DNA from: an uncultured Actinomyces sp.
GTDB lineage: Bacteria > Actinomycetota > Actinomycetes > Actinomycetales > Actinomycetaceae
Length of the DNA stretch: 7,514 nt
Direction of reading: 5' to 3'
Assembly: GCA_938030835.1 (NCBI GenBank)
Contig: CALHID010000311.1
Span: forward strand, 1 to 7,514
The notes below the pieces were generated by a model, which was given only the letters and a program-made list of their open reading frames with translations, had not been told where the DNA came from and ran no database searches. A program made the position numbers and the translations under genes. Shown one piece after another: positions 1 through 6,184 of the stretch. Numbering within the stretch: position 1 is the stretch's first letter; each line of letters starts with the position of its first letter.

Positions 1-1
1 T

Positions 2-1093
2 GCTCCCGAGCGGCTGCCTTTCGATGGTATTCCCGAATTCGAGATGCGCGAAACTCCCAATGCCCCGACTATCGAGGCCTTGGTTGAGCGCTCCAACGAG
101 CTTTACCCCCGCGATGATCGCCCGTGGCAGGCTTCGGATACATTGAAGAGCTTCGTTGTCACGCTCACGCACCCTGACGGTGAGCGTGAGGTCGTTCTCT
201 TGGGTGTGCCCGGTGACCGCGATGTCGATATGAAGCGTCTTGAGGCTTCGGTCGCACCAGCGGAAGTCGAAATGGCCGGTCCGGAAGATCTGGCAAAGCA
301 CCCCGAGCTGGTTCCCGGCTACATCGGCCCCATGGCTGCAGGACCGAATTCGCCTGCTCGCCACCTCGATGAGGATGGTAATCCTGTGGGTGGTATTCGC
401 TTCTTGGTTGATCCTCGCGTGGTTGATGGAACCACGTGGATCGCTGGTGCAAATACTCCCGGAAAGCACGTGTACTGGCTGACGATGGGGCGTGATTTTA
501 CCGCCGACGGTACCATCGAGGCCGCCGAGGTTCGCGAGGGCGATCAGGCTCCAGATGGCTCTGGTCCGCTTCACTTGGAACGCGGTATCGAAGTTGGTCA
601 TATCTTCCAGCTGGGCCGCAAGTATGCAAAGTCCTTGGGCCTTACTGTTCTGGACCAAAACGGAAAGAGCCAGGTTGTCACCATGGGCTCTTACGGCATT
701 GGTGTTTCGCGTGTTCTGGCGGCACTTGCTGAGTCCAACAGTGACGAGCGCGGTTTGGCATGGCCTGCAAATATTGCACCATTTGATGTCCACGTTCTTG
801 CTACGGGTAAGACGGATGAGATTTTCGAGGCTGCGGAGTCGATCGCATCGGCATTGGATCGTGATGGCTTCGATGTTCTCTTCGATGATCGTCGCAAGGT
901 GTCTGCTGGTGTGAAGTTTGCCGATGCAGAACTGGTTGGTCTTCCGATTGCAGTTGTTATTGGCCGCGGTTTGGCAGAGGGCAAGGTCGAGATTCGTCTC
1001 CGTGCAAGCGGTGAGTCTTTCGAGGTTCCGGTTGAATCTGCGGTTGAGCGTATCGAGCAGCTGCATCGTGAGCTGATGGGGGAGGGGAAGTAA
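2..1093 (+). CDS. proS: Prolyl-tRNA synthetase, C-terminal part (5' end outside window)
   Basis: This class II synthetase charges tRNA(Pro) with proline in the cytoplasm. The open frame runs from base 2, so the N-terminus (about 220 residues, with motifs 1 and 2) lies upstream; the ATG at 44 is internal. The visible 363 residues begin in the editing insertion of bacterial ProRS (about residues 15-190 here), which deacylates mischarged Ala-tRNA(Pro) in this family. Next come the block GIEVGHIFQLG (about 195-205) and motif 3 MGSYGIGVSRVLAAL (from about residue 228), which carries the arginine that contacts ATP. The last 120 or so residues are the anticodon-binding domain. The sequence follows E. 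coli ProS closely around EVGHIFQLG and motif 3. The stop TAA is directly followed by the ATG of def, so the two genes are probably cotranscribed. The reading frame is intact. Confidence 0.96.
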   Translation, partial: APERLPFDGIPEFEMRETPNAPTIEALVERSNELYPRDDRPWQASDTLKSFVVTLTHPDGEREVVLLGVPGDRDVDMKRLEASVAPAEVEMAGPEDLAKHPELVPGYIGPMAAGPNSPARHLDEDGNPVGGIRFLVDPRVVDGTTWIAGANTPGKHVYWLTMGRDFTADGTIEAAEVREGDQAPDGSGPLHLERGIEVGHIFQLGRKYAKSLGLTVLDQNGKSQVVTMGSYGIGVSRVLAALAESNSDERGLAWPANIAPFDVHVLATGKTDEIFEAAESIASALDRDGFDVLFDDRRKVSAGVKFADAELVGLPIAVVIGRGLAEGKVEIRLRASGESFEVPVESAVERIEQLHRELMGEGK

Positions 1094-1585
1094 ATGGCTC
1101 TGCGTGAGATCCGTGTGATCGGTGATCCGGTCCTTCGAACCCCCTGTGATCCCATTACTGAAATCGATGCTTCTGTGAAGGCATTGGTCGAAGACTTGCT
1201 TGAGACCGTTGACATGGACGGGCGCGCAGGTCTTGCGGCCAACCAAATCGGTGTGGGGCTGCGTGCATTCTCGTACAACATTGATGGGGAGATCGGCTAC
1301 GTTCTCAACCCGAAGATCGTTGAGCTCAGCAAAGACGAGTATCAGGACGGTGACGAAGGCTGTCTGTCTGTTCCTCAGCTCTGGTTCCCCACGGAGCGCG
1401 CGTGGTACGCCCGCTGCGAAGGTATTGACTTGGATGGAAAGCCAGTAGTCATCGAGGGTGAAGAACTGATGGCTCGTTGTATTCAGCACGAGTGCGATCA
1501 CCTTGATGGCATGCTCTATATCGACCGTCTGGATCGCAAGACGCGTAAACGCGCTCTGCGTGAAATTCGCGAGGCAAACTATTAA
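1094..1585 (+). CDS. def: Peptide deformylase
   Basis: Metalloenzyme that removes the N-formyl group from the initiator methionine of new proteins, acting at the ribosome. All three family motifs are present in 163 residues: motif 1 GLAANQ (46-51), motif 2 EGCLS (with Cys90) and motif 3 HECDH (132-136). Cys90, His132 and His136 should bind the catalytic metal, and Glu133 is the general base. The length is normal for a bacterial deformylase. The ATG follows the proS stop with no gap (TAAATG), and a purine-rich Shine-Dalgarno GGAGGGGAAG lies in the last proS codons, so translation is probably coupled. A strong terminator follows about 30 bases after the stop. Genomes often carry more than one def paralogue; this one looks fully catalytic. 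Confidence 0.96.
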   Translation: MALREIRVIGDPVLRTPCDPITEIDASVKALVEDLLETVDMDGRAGLAANQIGVGLRAFSYNIDGEIGYVLNPKIVELSKDEYQDGDEGCLSVPQLWFPTERAWYARCEGIDLDGKPVVIEGEELMARCIQHECDHLDGMLYIDRLDRKTRKRALREIREANY

Positions 1586-1613
1586 AAGACAGATGTCGAA
1601 CTGATCTTTGCGC

Positions 1614-1650
1614 AACTGCGGCGGATCCCACGCGATCCGCCGCAGTTTTT
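1614..1650 (+). terminator. Rho-independent terminator after proS-def
   Basis: Perfect 14-bp inverted repeat: AACTGCGGCGGATC at 1614-1627 pairs with 1634-1647 across a six-base loop (1628-1633). The right arm runs into TTTTT (1646-1650). It lies 28 bases after the def stop and ends the proS-def unit. Its A-rich 5' side is short, so it is mainly oriented to the + strand. Confidence 0.93.
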
Positions 1651-1660
1651 GCGTTAGAAT
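1650..1660 (+). promoter_or_regulatory. Candidate promoter (-10 TAGAAT) for DUF3145-ACP-like unit
   Basis: TAGAAT at 1655-1660, preceded by TG at 1650-1651, fits a sigma-70-type -10 box and sits directly after the def terminator and 73 bases before the DUF3145 start. I see no good -35 box; the expected position falls inside the terminator stem. The same TGNNNTAGAATGG string occurs before aspA, which adds some support. Confidence 0.45.
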
Positions 1661-1722
1661 GGGCGTACACCGTTTGCTGTGGCATTGGATTGAGGGCGTA
1701 GGGGAAGACGATCCTCAAACAC

Positions 1723-1728
1723 AGGAGG
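1723..1728 (+). promoter_or_regulatory. Ribosome binding site fixing the DUF3145 start
   Basis: AGGAGG lies five bases before the ATG at 1734. It decides against the longer in-frame start at 1608, which would place the first codons inside the terminator hairpin and upstream of the candidate promoter. Confidence 0.85.
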
Positions 1729-1733
1729 CCACA

Positions 1734-2234
1734 ATGCGAAGGTCCTATACCCGCGGTGTACTTTTCGTACACTCAACGCCGCCCGCTCTATGTCCGCACA
1801 TCGAGTGGGCTGTCGGTGCTGCCTTGGGAAGTGAAGTTCACCTTCAGTGGACCCCTCAAGAGGCTGCCCCGGGAATGCTCCGCTGCGAATACTCCTGGGT
1901 AGGAAGCGCCGGTACGGGAGCTCGCTTGGCCTCGGCACTGCGCGGATGGGAGCACCTGCGCTACGAGGTCACTGAAGAAGCCAGCCCCTCTTGCGATGCA
2001 GGACGCTGGTCGCATACGCCGTCATTGGGTATTTTCCATGCGCAGATGGACAGCGTCGGCAATGTTGTCGTTCCCGAAGACCGCGTGCGTGCAGCTATCG
2101 AAAAGGCAAGCTCATATGAAGAGCTGCGTGAAGGACTCGATCTGGCTTTGGGCCAGGCTTGGGATGATGAGCTGGAGCCCTTCCGTCACGCAGGAGCAGG
2201 CGCGCCTGTTCGCTGGCTCAACCGCGTAGGCTAA
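1734..2234 (+). CDS. DUF3145 family protein (conserved actinobacterial, function unknown)
   Basis: A 166-residue soluble protein that I recognise from memory as DUF3145, a family of about 160-170 residues known from Actinobacteria with no established function. Conserved features include the N-terminal TRGVLFVHSTPPALCPH (6-22), the W-rich middle with FSW/YSW-type and LASALRGWEHLRYEV segments (about 53-79), the TPSLGIFHA block (95-103), and the C-terminal WDDELEPFRHAG followed by APVRWL (143-162). There is no signal peptide or membrane segment. The start is set by AGGAGG at 1723-1728. The gene heads a two-gene unit with the ACP-like gene, six bases downstream. As I recall, streptomycete DUF3145 genes lie beside the fatty-acid synthesis fab cluster, which fits an ACP-like neighbour here. 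A role connected to acyl carrier or lipid metabolism is inference only. Confidence 0.88.
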   Translation: MRRSYTRGVLFVHSTPPALCPHIEWAVGAALGSEVHLQWTPQEAAPGMLRCEYSWVGSAGTGARLASALRGWEHLRYEVTEEASPSCDAGRWSHTPSLGIFHAQMDSVGNVVVPEDRVRAAIEKASSYEELREGLDLALGQAWDDELEPFRHAGAGAPVRWLNRVG

Positions 2235-2240
2235 TAATCT

Positions 2241-2591
2241 ATGGGTACTATCGGTGACCTTTTAGGCGATGCGCTGGGACAGGCCTTAGCCTCGAATTCT
2301 GATGCTGCACCCGTTGAGGCAATTGAAGGGGCATGTGAGCAAAGGGCAGAGGAACGCGCTGAGCATGTGCGTCAGGTTGTACAGGATGCGCTTGTTTCAA
2401 ACGCTTCAGTAGTGCCGGAGAATATCGATGATGCGTGTTTATTGAGCGCCCTTGATCTGGACACTTTATCTCTATATGCCGCCGTTTCGGCCATCGAACA
2501 TGAACTGGAAATCACCATCCCGGATGCCGTGGTAACCCAATGGGTGGCCATTGGAGATATTGCGAGCAGTGTCGGTGAGCTGGTGCAGTAG
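2241..2591 (+). CDS. Degenerate acyl carrier protein-like protein (Ser to Thr at the 4'-phosphopantetheine site)
   Basis: A 116-residue acidic helical protein. Its C-terminal half (about 58-114) aligns with acyl carrier protein: DTLSLYAAVSAIEHELEI then TIPD (74-95) matches the E. coli AcpP stretch beginning DSLDTVEL and ending EIPD over 22 columns without a gap. The attachment serine of the DSL motif is replaced by threonine (Thr75), and the glutamate of the following VEL is alanine. The protein therefore may not take phosphopantetheine and could be a structural or regulatory ACP homologue. The first 55 residues are an extra, probably helical, extension not found in the usual ACP of about 80 residues. 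The Shine-Dalgarno is weak (TAGG at 2227-2230), and the start lies six bases after the DUF3145 stop, so coupled translation is likely. Alternative: a fast-diverging, non-functional ACP remnant; the intact frame argues against simple decay. Confidence 0.72.
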   Translation: MGTIGDLLGDALGQALASNSDAAPVEAIEGACEQRAEERAEHVRQVVQDALVSNASVVPENIDDACLLSALDLDTLSLYAAVSAIEHELEITIPDAVVTQWVAIGDIASSVGELVQ

Positions 2592-2602
2592 CGTCAAACT
2601 TC

Positions 2603-2613
2603 TGACCTAGAAT
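2603..2613 (+). promoter_or_regulatory. Candidate promoter (-10 TAGAAT) for aspA
   Basis: TAGAAT at 2608-2613 with TG at 2603-2604, in the short gap after the ACP-like gene, 43 bases before the GTG start of aspA. No clear -35 is visible. The string TGNNNTAGAATGG repeats that found before DUF3145. The ATG at 2612 overlaps this box, which is another reason not to use it as the aspA start. Confidence 0.45.
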
Positions 2614-2642
2614 GGTGTTATTGTCTGCGACCACACCAACTC

Positions 2643-2649
2643 AAGGAGA
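2643..2649 (+). promoter_or_regulatory. Ribosome binding site fixing the aspA GTG start
   Basis: AAGGAGA sits seven bases before GTG at 2657. No comparable site precedes the ATG at 2612, so the GTG is chosen. Confidence 0.85.
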
Positions 2650-2656
2650 ATCACAG

Positions 2657-4069
2657 GTGGCACGAATCGAAGAAGATCTGCTGGGTACGCGAGAAGTTCC
2701 TGATGAGGCATACTGGGGAATCCACACGCTTCGCGCCCTTGAGAACTATCAAATCAGTGGTCGGACAATCAACCAGGTTCCTGAGATGATCCGCGCAATC
2801 GTCCAGGTGAAAAAGGCCTGCGCCCTGGCAAATCGTGAACTCCACGTGATCAGCGCTAAGACCGCAGAGGCTATTGTTGCGGCTTGTGACGATATTTTGA
2901 CTAACGGAACCTGCATGGATCAATTTCCGATTGATCAATTCCAGGGTGGTGCGGGTACCAGTGTCAATATGAATGCCAATGAGGTTATCGCGAATCGCGC
3001 ACTGGAGATGCTTGGGCTTCCTCGCGGTGATTATGACGTGATCAATCCCAATGACCATGTGAATCATTCGCAGTCGACGAACGACGCATATCCGACTGCA
3101 TTCCGTTTGGCACTTCACGGAAAGATCGATAGGCTTCGCAGGGCTGTGGAGGATCTTGCCGATGCGTTCGCAGCGAAGGGCGATGAATTCCGTGATGTGC
3201 TGACCATGGGCCGTACTCAGCTGCAGGATGCGGTGCCGATGACGCTCGGACAGGAAATGTCGGCCTTTGCAGTTACGCTTCGTGAGGAAGATCCACGTCT
3301 TGAAGTGAATGCAGAGCTTCTCCTGGAAACGAACTTGGGCGCAACGGCGATCGGTACCGGTTTAAATACCCCTACTGGTTATCAGGACGTAGTTGTTCGT
3401 CACCTGCGTCGCATTACCGGCTCTCGAGTCAAGGCTGCAACCCACTTGGTTGAGGCAACTTCCGACACCGGTGCATATGTGTCAATGCATGCGGCAATTA
3501 AGCGCACAGCCGTGAAACTGTCGAAGATTTGTAATGATCTTCGTTTGCTTGCTTCGGGACCACGCGCTGGTTTGAATGAAATTAATCTTCCTGAGATGGC
3601 TGCAGGTTCGTCGATCATGCCTGCGAAGGTGAACCCGATTATTCCCGAGGTCGTCAACCAGGTCTGCTTTAAGGTCATCGGAAATGATCAGACTGTGACA
3701 ATGGCTGCTGAAGCGGGGCAGCTTCAGCTCAACGTCATGGAACCGGTTATTGCGCAGGCAACCTTCGAATCCATCGATCTTCTTGTGAATGCGTGCGACA
3801 CTCTTCGTGAGCGCTGCGTCAATGGAATCACGGCGAATGTTGAGGTTTGCCGTTCCTACGTTGAGAACTCGATTGGTATTGTCACCTACTTCAATGACGT
3901 GATCGGGCACCACCTCGGCGATGTTGTTGGTAAGCGTGCTGCTGCAGAGGGGAAGACCGTTCGCGAAGTGATTGCCGAGATGGGATTGCTTTCGGATGAA
4001 GAGGTCGAGGCGATTCTTTCGCCAGAAAACCTTGCAAACCCTCATTACCGAGGTGCACAGGTCGATTGA
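2657..4069 (+). CDS. aspA: Aspartate ammonia-lyase (aspartase)
   Basis: Cytoplasmic homotetrameric enzyme that converts L-aspartate to fumarate and ammonia reversibly, feeding fumarate to the TCA cycle or anaerobic respiration. From the GTG at 2657 it is 470 residues, close to E. coli AspA (478). It opens with ARIEEDLLGTREVP, as aspartases do. The blocks GGAGTSVNMN and NPNDHVNHSQSTNDAYPT belong to the fumarase/aspartase superfamily active site. The signature loop GSSIMPAKVNP occupies residues 317-327; Ser318 is the expected catalytic base and Lys324 and Asn326 contact substrate, as in Bacillus YM55-1 aspartase. MPAKVNPIIPEVVNQVCF and LNEINLPEMAAG favour aspartase over class II fumarase, which usually reads MPGKVNP. 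The gene probably has its own promoter and converges on the minus-strand cassette across a 76-base gap containing a hairpin. Confidence 0.96.
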   Translation: MARIEEDLLGTREVPDEAYWGIHTLRALENYQISGRTINQVPEMIRAIVQVKKACALANRELHVISAKTAEAIVAACDDILTNGTCMDQFPIDQFQGGAGTSVNMNANEVIANRALEMLGLPRGDYDVINPNDHVNHSQSTNDAYPTAFRLALHGKIDRLRRAVEDLADAFAAKGDEFRDVLTMGRTQLQDAVPMTLGQEMSAFAVTLREEDPRLEVNAELLLETNLGATAIGTGLNTPTGYQDVVVRHLRRITGSRVKAATHLVEATSDTGAYVSMHAAIKRTAVKLSKICNDLRLLASGPRAGLNEINLPEMAAGSSIMPAKVNPIIPEVVNQVCFKVIGNDQTVTMAAEAGQLQLNVMEPVIAQATFESIDLLVNACDTLRERCVNGITANVEVCRSYVENSIGIVTYFNDVIGHHLGDVVGKRAAAEGKTVREVIAEMGLLSDEEVEAILSPENLANPHYRGAQVD

Positions 4070-4080
4070 TCTTCAAGTTT

Positions 4081-4133
4081 GGTTTGGGAGCGGGAGATTA
4101 GCTCTCTCGGCCTAAACCAGGTGGGCTCCCAAA
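4081..4133. terminator. Hairpin between convergent genes, possible bidirectional terminator
   Basis: The gap between aspA (+) and the minus-strand 94-aa gene contains a long imperfect hairpin: GGTTTGGG (4081-4088) with CCTAAACC (4111-4118), then CGGGAGA (4091-4097) with TCTCTCG (4103-4109), each arm with one G-U pair, loop 4098-4102. An alternative stem pairs TTTGGGAGC (4083-4091) with GCTCCCAAA (4125-4133). The two are mutually exclusive. Neither strand has a good T-run after the stem, so termination efficiency is uncertain; position and stability are the main support. Confidence 0.5.
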
Positions 4134-4145
4134 TTGGTGGTTATT

Positions 4146-4430
4146 TCAGGATAAAAGAATCGCCGATTTGGCTATATCCTGATTGTCTGCTTCAACGCGG
4201 ATAAATGCTTGGTTTACCTCTGTCACCGCATGCGATATCCCTGCAGCAGCGAATGCTATCTGATCGGCTAGATTGTTCATTTCACCAATCAATGAATCGA
4301 GTATTTCCTGGCTGCTGCCAGCAGCTGGGATTGAAGAGAGTCGTGTTTTTGTCGCGCTTTCTCCGGCGTCATCAGCTTTTTTCGCCGCTTGCGCCACCTG
4401 CTCTGGACGCCAATCGATATCCTGAGACAC
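4146..4430 (-). CDS. ESAT-6/WXG100- or EspC-like small protein, candidate type VII secretion substrate (copy B)
   Basis: A 94-residue protein predicted as two long helices joined by a turn near residues 35-42 (SIPAAGSS), the shape of the ESAT-6/WXG100 superfamily. It lacks a central W-x-G and a signal peptide. Trp7 in the N-terminal IDWRPEQV resembles the opening of EspC-type type VII targets. Near the C-terminal end of helix 2, FIRVE (Phe76 to Glu80) has the spacing of the YxxxD/E export signal with Phe in place of Tyr. It aligns without gaps to the copy A protein, with about 40% identity by eye. The GTG at 4430 is chosen because AGGAGG stands four bases upstream and because Trp7 then falls at the same position in both paralogues; an ATG at 4469 would read back into the upstream gene. 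It is the last gene of the cassette. Family membership is inferred from pattern, not a search. Confidence 0.72.
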   Translation of the reverse strand: MSQDIDWRPEQVAQAAKKADDAGESATKTRLSSIPAAGSSQEILDSLIGEMNNLADQIAFAAAGISHAVTEVNQAFIRVEADNQDIAKSAILLS

Positions 4431-4434
4431 CTTA

Positions 4435-4441
4435 CCTCCTA
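4435..4441 (-). promoter_or_regulatory. Stop codon fused to Shine-Dalgarno (TAGGAGG), copy B
   Basis: On the minus strand the TAG stop of the 260-aa gene (4441-4439) supplies the first AG of the AGGAGG ribosome site for the 94-aa gene, with four bases to its GTG. The same fusion occurs in copy A, which suggests conserved translational coupling of the two products. Confidence 0.85.
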
Positions 4442-5221
4442 GAGGTTGAAGTAATTCGCGAGCTCGCACCAGAGCATCGTTTGATAGTAGCCCTCGAGCC
4501 CAACTCGTGCCGGATCTGAACGTTGTTTACGAACCATGCAGGGCGGAGCGAGGTAGCTGGATGGCACACGTGAGGTTGCGATCTTGTAGCTTGCCGAAGG
4601 CATTGATAGCGCTGCGATGCTGGAAATTGGCTCATAGCGGCTGGCAACGCGCTTCCATCGAGTCCACGCCGAATATTCCCAGTTATCTTCCTCAATTTCC
4701 CGGTGAAACCTTGGATTCATATATCGAGTCGTCCGATCTACGAGCAGTCCTTTGGCTTCTTCGATATCACCTCTACTAAGTGCGTCAACTGCCTGCGACT
4801 GAATGTATCTTGGAGCGTCGAAATCGTTCTCACGAGTGAAGATCGGTGAGTTTGCCAGTAAAACGTGGGGGGTTTCTTCTGTATCGATCAGATAGATATG
4901 ACTTTCTTCTCCGACGGAGCGTAAAACTGTTGTCGAAACCGGGGCCTGAAAAATACAGAGTTGACGTATTACGTTGGGTGTGTAATGAGGTGAGAGTGAA
5001 TAAATAGTGATCGGATGAGTGCTCTTCTGGATAGGGGCAAACAGATTCACCGCGTCCTCGGTCAGGCAGCCTGCAGAAAAAACGGATTCAACGCGCTGTC
5101 CAGCCGCTTCTTCAGCTTCTAACCATATCCTTTCGCCGTTGTCTGATGTGAGAGCCGCAGTGCGAAACGCTTCTGTGAGGCAAGTCGGAATTGAAATTGT
5201 GGGGCGATCTTTTGTATTCAT
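4439..5221 (-). CDS. Conserved hypothetical cassette protein, 260 aa (copy B); possible EspG-like chaperone
   Basis: Soluble protein of 260 residues with no signal peptide or membrane helix; I do not recognise its family. Close to half its residues match the copy A paralogue. Shared blocks are PITIYSLSPHYTP with RQLCIFQA (70-93), TVLRSV...HIYLIDTEETPHVLLANSP (98-126), TRENDFDAPR (129-138), WEYSAWTRW (181-189) and TMLWCELANYF (248-258). Residues 70-126 look like consecutive beta strands, followed by a helical stretch (about 141-166). The region between 219 and 245 is poorly conserved and could decide partner specificity. The start overlaps the stop of the membrane protein gene (ATGA, 5218-5221). 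Next to an ESAT-6-like gene, a cytosolic partner or EspG-type chaperone is a reasonable guess: EspG proteins are of similar size and are made beside their substrates. No diagnostic EspG motif is visible, so this remains speculative. Confidence 0.85.
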   Translation of the reverse strand: MNTKDRPTISIPTCLTEAFRTAALTSDNGERIWLEAEEAAGQRVESVFSAGCLTEDAVNLFAPIQKSTHPITIYSLSPHYTPNVIRQLCIFQAPVSTTVLRSVGEESHIYLIDTEETPHVLLANSPIFTRENDFDAPRYIQSQAVDALSRGDIEEAKGLLVDRTTRYMNPRFHREIEEDNWEYSAWTRWKRVASRYEPISSIAALSMPSASYKIATSRVPSSYLAPPCMVRKQRSDPARVGLEGYYQTMLWCELANYFNL

Positions 5222-6138
5222 GGAGTGACCTGTAAAGTTTCGAGCATTCGGGGAAGTTGATCAGCGATTGAATTAATTGAAGTCGTTGTTGCGGTTGCTG
5301 TCGCATAGAGGCGGACAGTTCTGTTACTAACTGCCTGAGTCCAGGTCCACTGGATCGCTGTGTAGGAGAGTCCTTCGTCAACGTAAAGGCCGGTAGTCAT
5401 AAGTGTGTCATCACTTGGGATCGAAAAACGTGTCTGTTCGATAGTCATCCAGGCGGGAATAATTCCATCGAGCGGTATTGGGCTTTCCCCCATTAAATCG
5501 ATGGTCACGATGAAATTCGGTCGGAAGCCTGTCGTCTTTTCCGGAATTCCGACTGCAACAAAGAGAGCATCATCTAACGGGGAACGGGGGTGCGTGGAGG
5601 TCGCGTTAACTATTGGTGGAATCTGTGGAGTGAGTATCGCCTTCGGATTCGGGAGAGATAACGCCCTCCACGTGTCGGGGAGTTCCATGCTTGTTTTGAT
5701 GGTCACGGTTTCACCTCCAAGGGCGTACGAGCAATAATTGGTTTGGTGAGGGGTCGGGGGGATGATCTTCCCGTTTTCGTCAATAAGCCCGTGGCGCTTG
5801 TGCCACTGCCACTGCGCGTCTATGCAGCGAGGGACTGGGAGCGGAAGGAAATAGAGGACAGCAATGAGAAGAAAGAGAAGCCCGAAGATAGCAATGATAA
5901 AAACGAGTGAGCGCGGTGCGCCGGCTGTTTCTAGAAGTATACCTGTGCAGCTGGAAATTGCTGCTAACGTCCATGCGAGGCGGCGTATGCTCGCTCCTCG
6001 TTTTGAATAGAAATCACTGGACATATCTCTCCAGAAAACAGCAATTTGCGCATCGCTGTATGTTTCTGAACACCAGATCAGCAATCCGATGAGAAAGAGA
6101 ATCAATCCTGGGAGAACTACACCAAGTTCGCTGCTCAT
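5218..6138 (-). CDS. Membrane protein with three N-terminal helices and possible LpqN/PsbP-like C-terminal domain (copy B)
   Basis: A 306-residue protein. Hydrophobic segments at about 6-23, 53-71 and 77-100 predict three membrane helices; the first begins right after the start, which supports the ATG at 6138, although no strong Shine-Dalgarno is visible. A linker (about 101-150) leads to a soluble domain to the end. That domain contains GFRPNFIVTIDL (204-215), IEQTRF, SYTAIQWTWTQ (258-268) and a last strand-helix unit VRLYATATATTT (275-286) ending in a short helix. This order recalls actinobacterial LpqN/Mog1-PsbP-like domains, which often read RPNxVVT and end in a YVLTATA-type strand; this is pattern inference only. 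The C-terminal 65 residues are highly similar to copy A. It is the first gene of cassette B, 46 bases after the last gene of cassette A, and it overlaps the next gene by four bases. Its membrane position suggests an anchor or accessory role for the cassette. Confidence 0.85.
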   Translation of the reverse strand: MSSELGVVLPGLILFLIGLLIWCSETYSDAQIAVFWRDMSSDFYSKRGASIRRLAWTLAAISSCTGILLETAGAPRSLVFIIAIFGLLFLLIAVLYFLPLPVPRCIDAQWQWHKRHGLIDENGKIIPPTPHQTNYCSYALGGETVTIKTSMELPDTWRALSLPNPKAILTPQIPPIVNATSTHPRSPLDDALFVAVGIPEKTTGFRPNFIVTIDLMGESPIPLDGIIPAWMTIEQTRFSIPSDDTLMTTGLYVDEGLSYTAIQWTWTQAVSNRTVRLYATATATTTSINSIADQLPRMLETLQVTP

Positions 6139-6184
6139 TGTTAACTGTGCTTTCGACCGATGCTTATATGTCGAGATTTCGGTA

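Larger units (their letters stand above)
4146..6138 (-). repeat. Cassette copy B: complete three-gene unit (protein-level tandem duplicate)
   Basis: Three minus-strand genes in the order membrane protein, 260-aa protein, ESAT-6/EspC-like protein. Order, orientation, ATGA overlap and TAGGAGG junction are all the same in copy A to the right. The copies are clearly homologous as proteins but strongly diverged as DNA, so this is an old duplication or two separate acquisitions rather than a recent repeat. Confidence 0.9.

Noticed and set aside
691..1281. Long minus-strand open frame opposite proS and def, and similar ones opposite aspA (2651-3118, 3482-4045)
   Set aside because: They are mirror frames of strong coding genes, have no ribosome site, and encode low-complexity serine/arginine-rich or unrecognisable proteins.
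1608..1733. Longer N-terminus for the DUF3145 gene from an ATG at 1608
   Set aside because: It would translate through the def terminator and the candidate promoter, has no ribosome site, and adds 42 residues absent from the family as I know it. The ATG at 1734 has AGGAGG at the right distance.
2612..2656. ATG at 2612 as the aspA start
   Set aside because: It overlaps the candidate -10 box and lacks a ribosome site. The GTG at 2657 has AAGGAGA seven bases upstream and gives the normal aspartase N-terminus.
2657..4069. Class II fumarase instead of aspartase
   Set aside because: The signature loop is MPAKVNP rather than MPGKVNP, and the flanking sequence follows E. coli AspA closely.
4431..4469. 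ATG at 4469 as start of the copy B small protein
   Set aside because: It lies inside the upstream gene, and the extra 13 residues have no counterpart in copy A. The GTG at 4430 directly follows AGGAGG.
6163..6168. TATAAG on the minus strand in the spacer between cassettes as a separate promoter for copy B
   Set aside because: The hexamer 17 bases upstream is CAAATA, a poor -35, and no terminator separates the copies; a single transcript is simpler.
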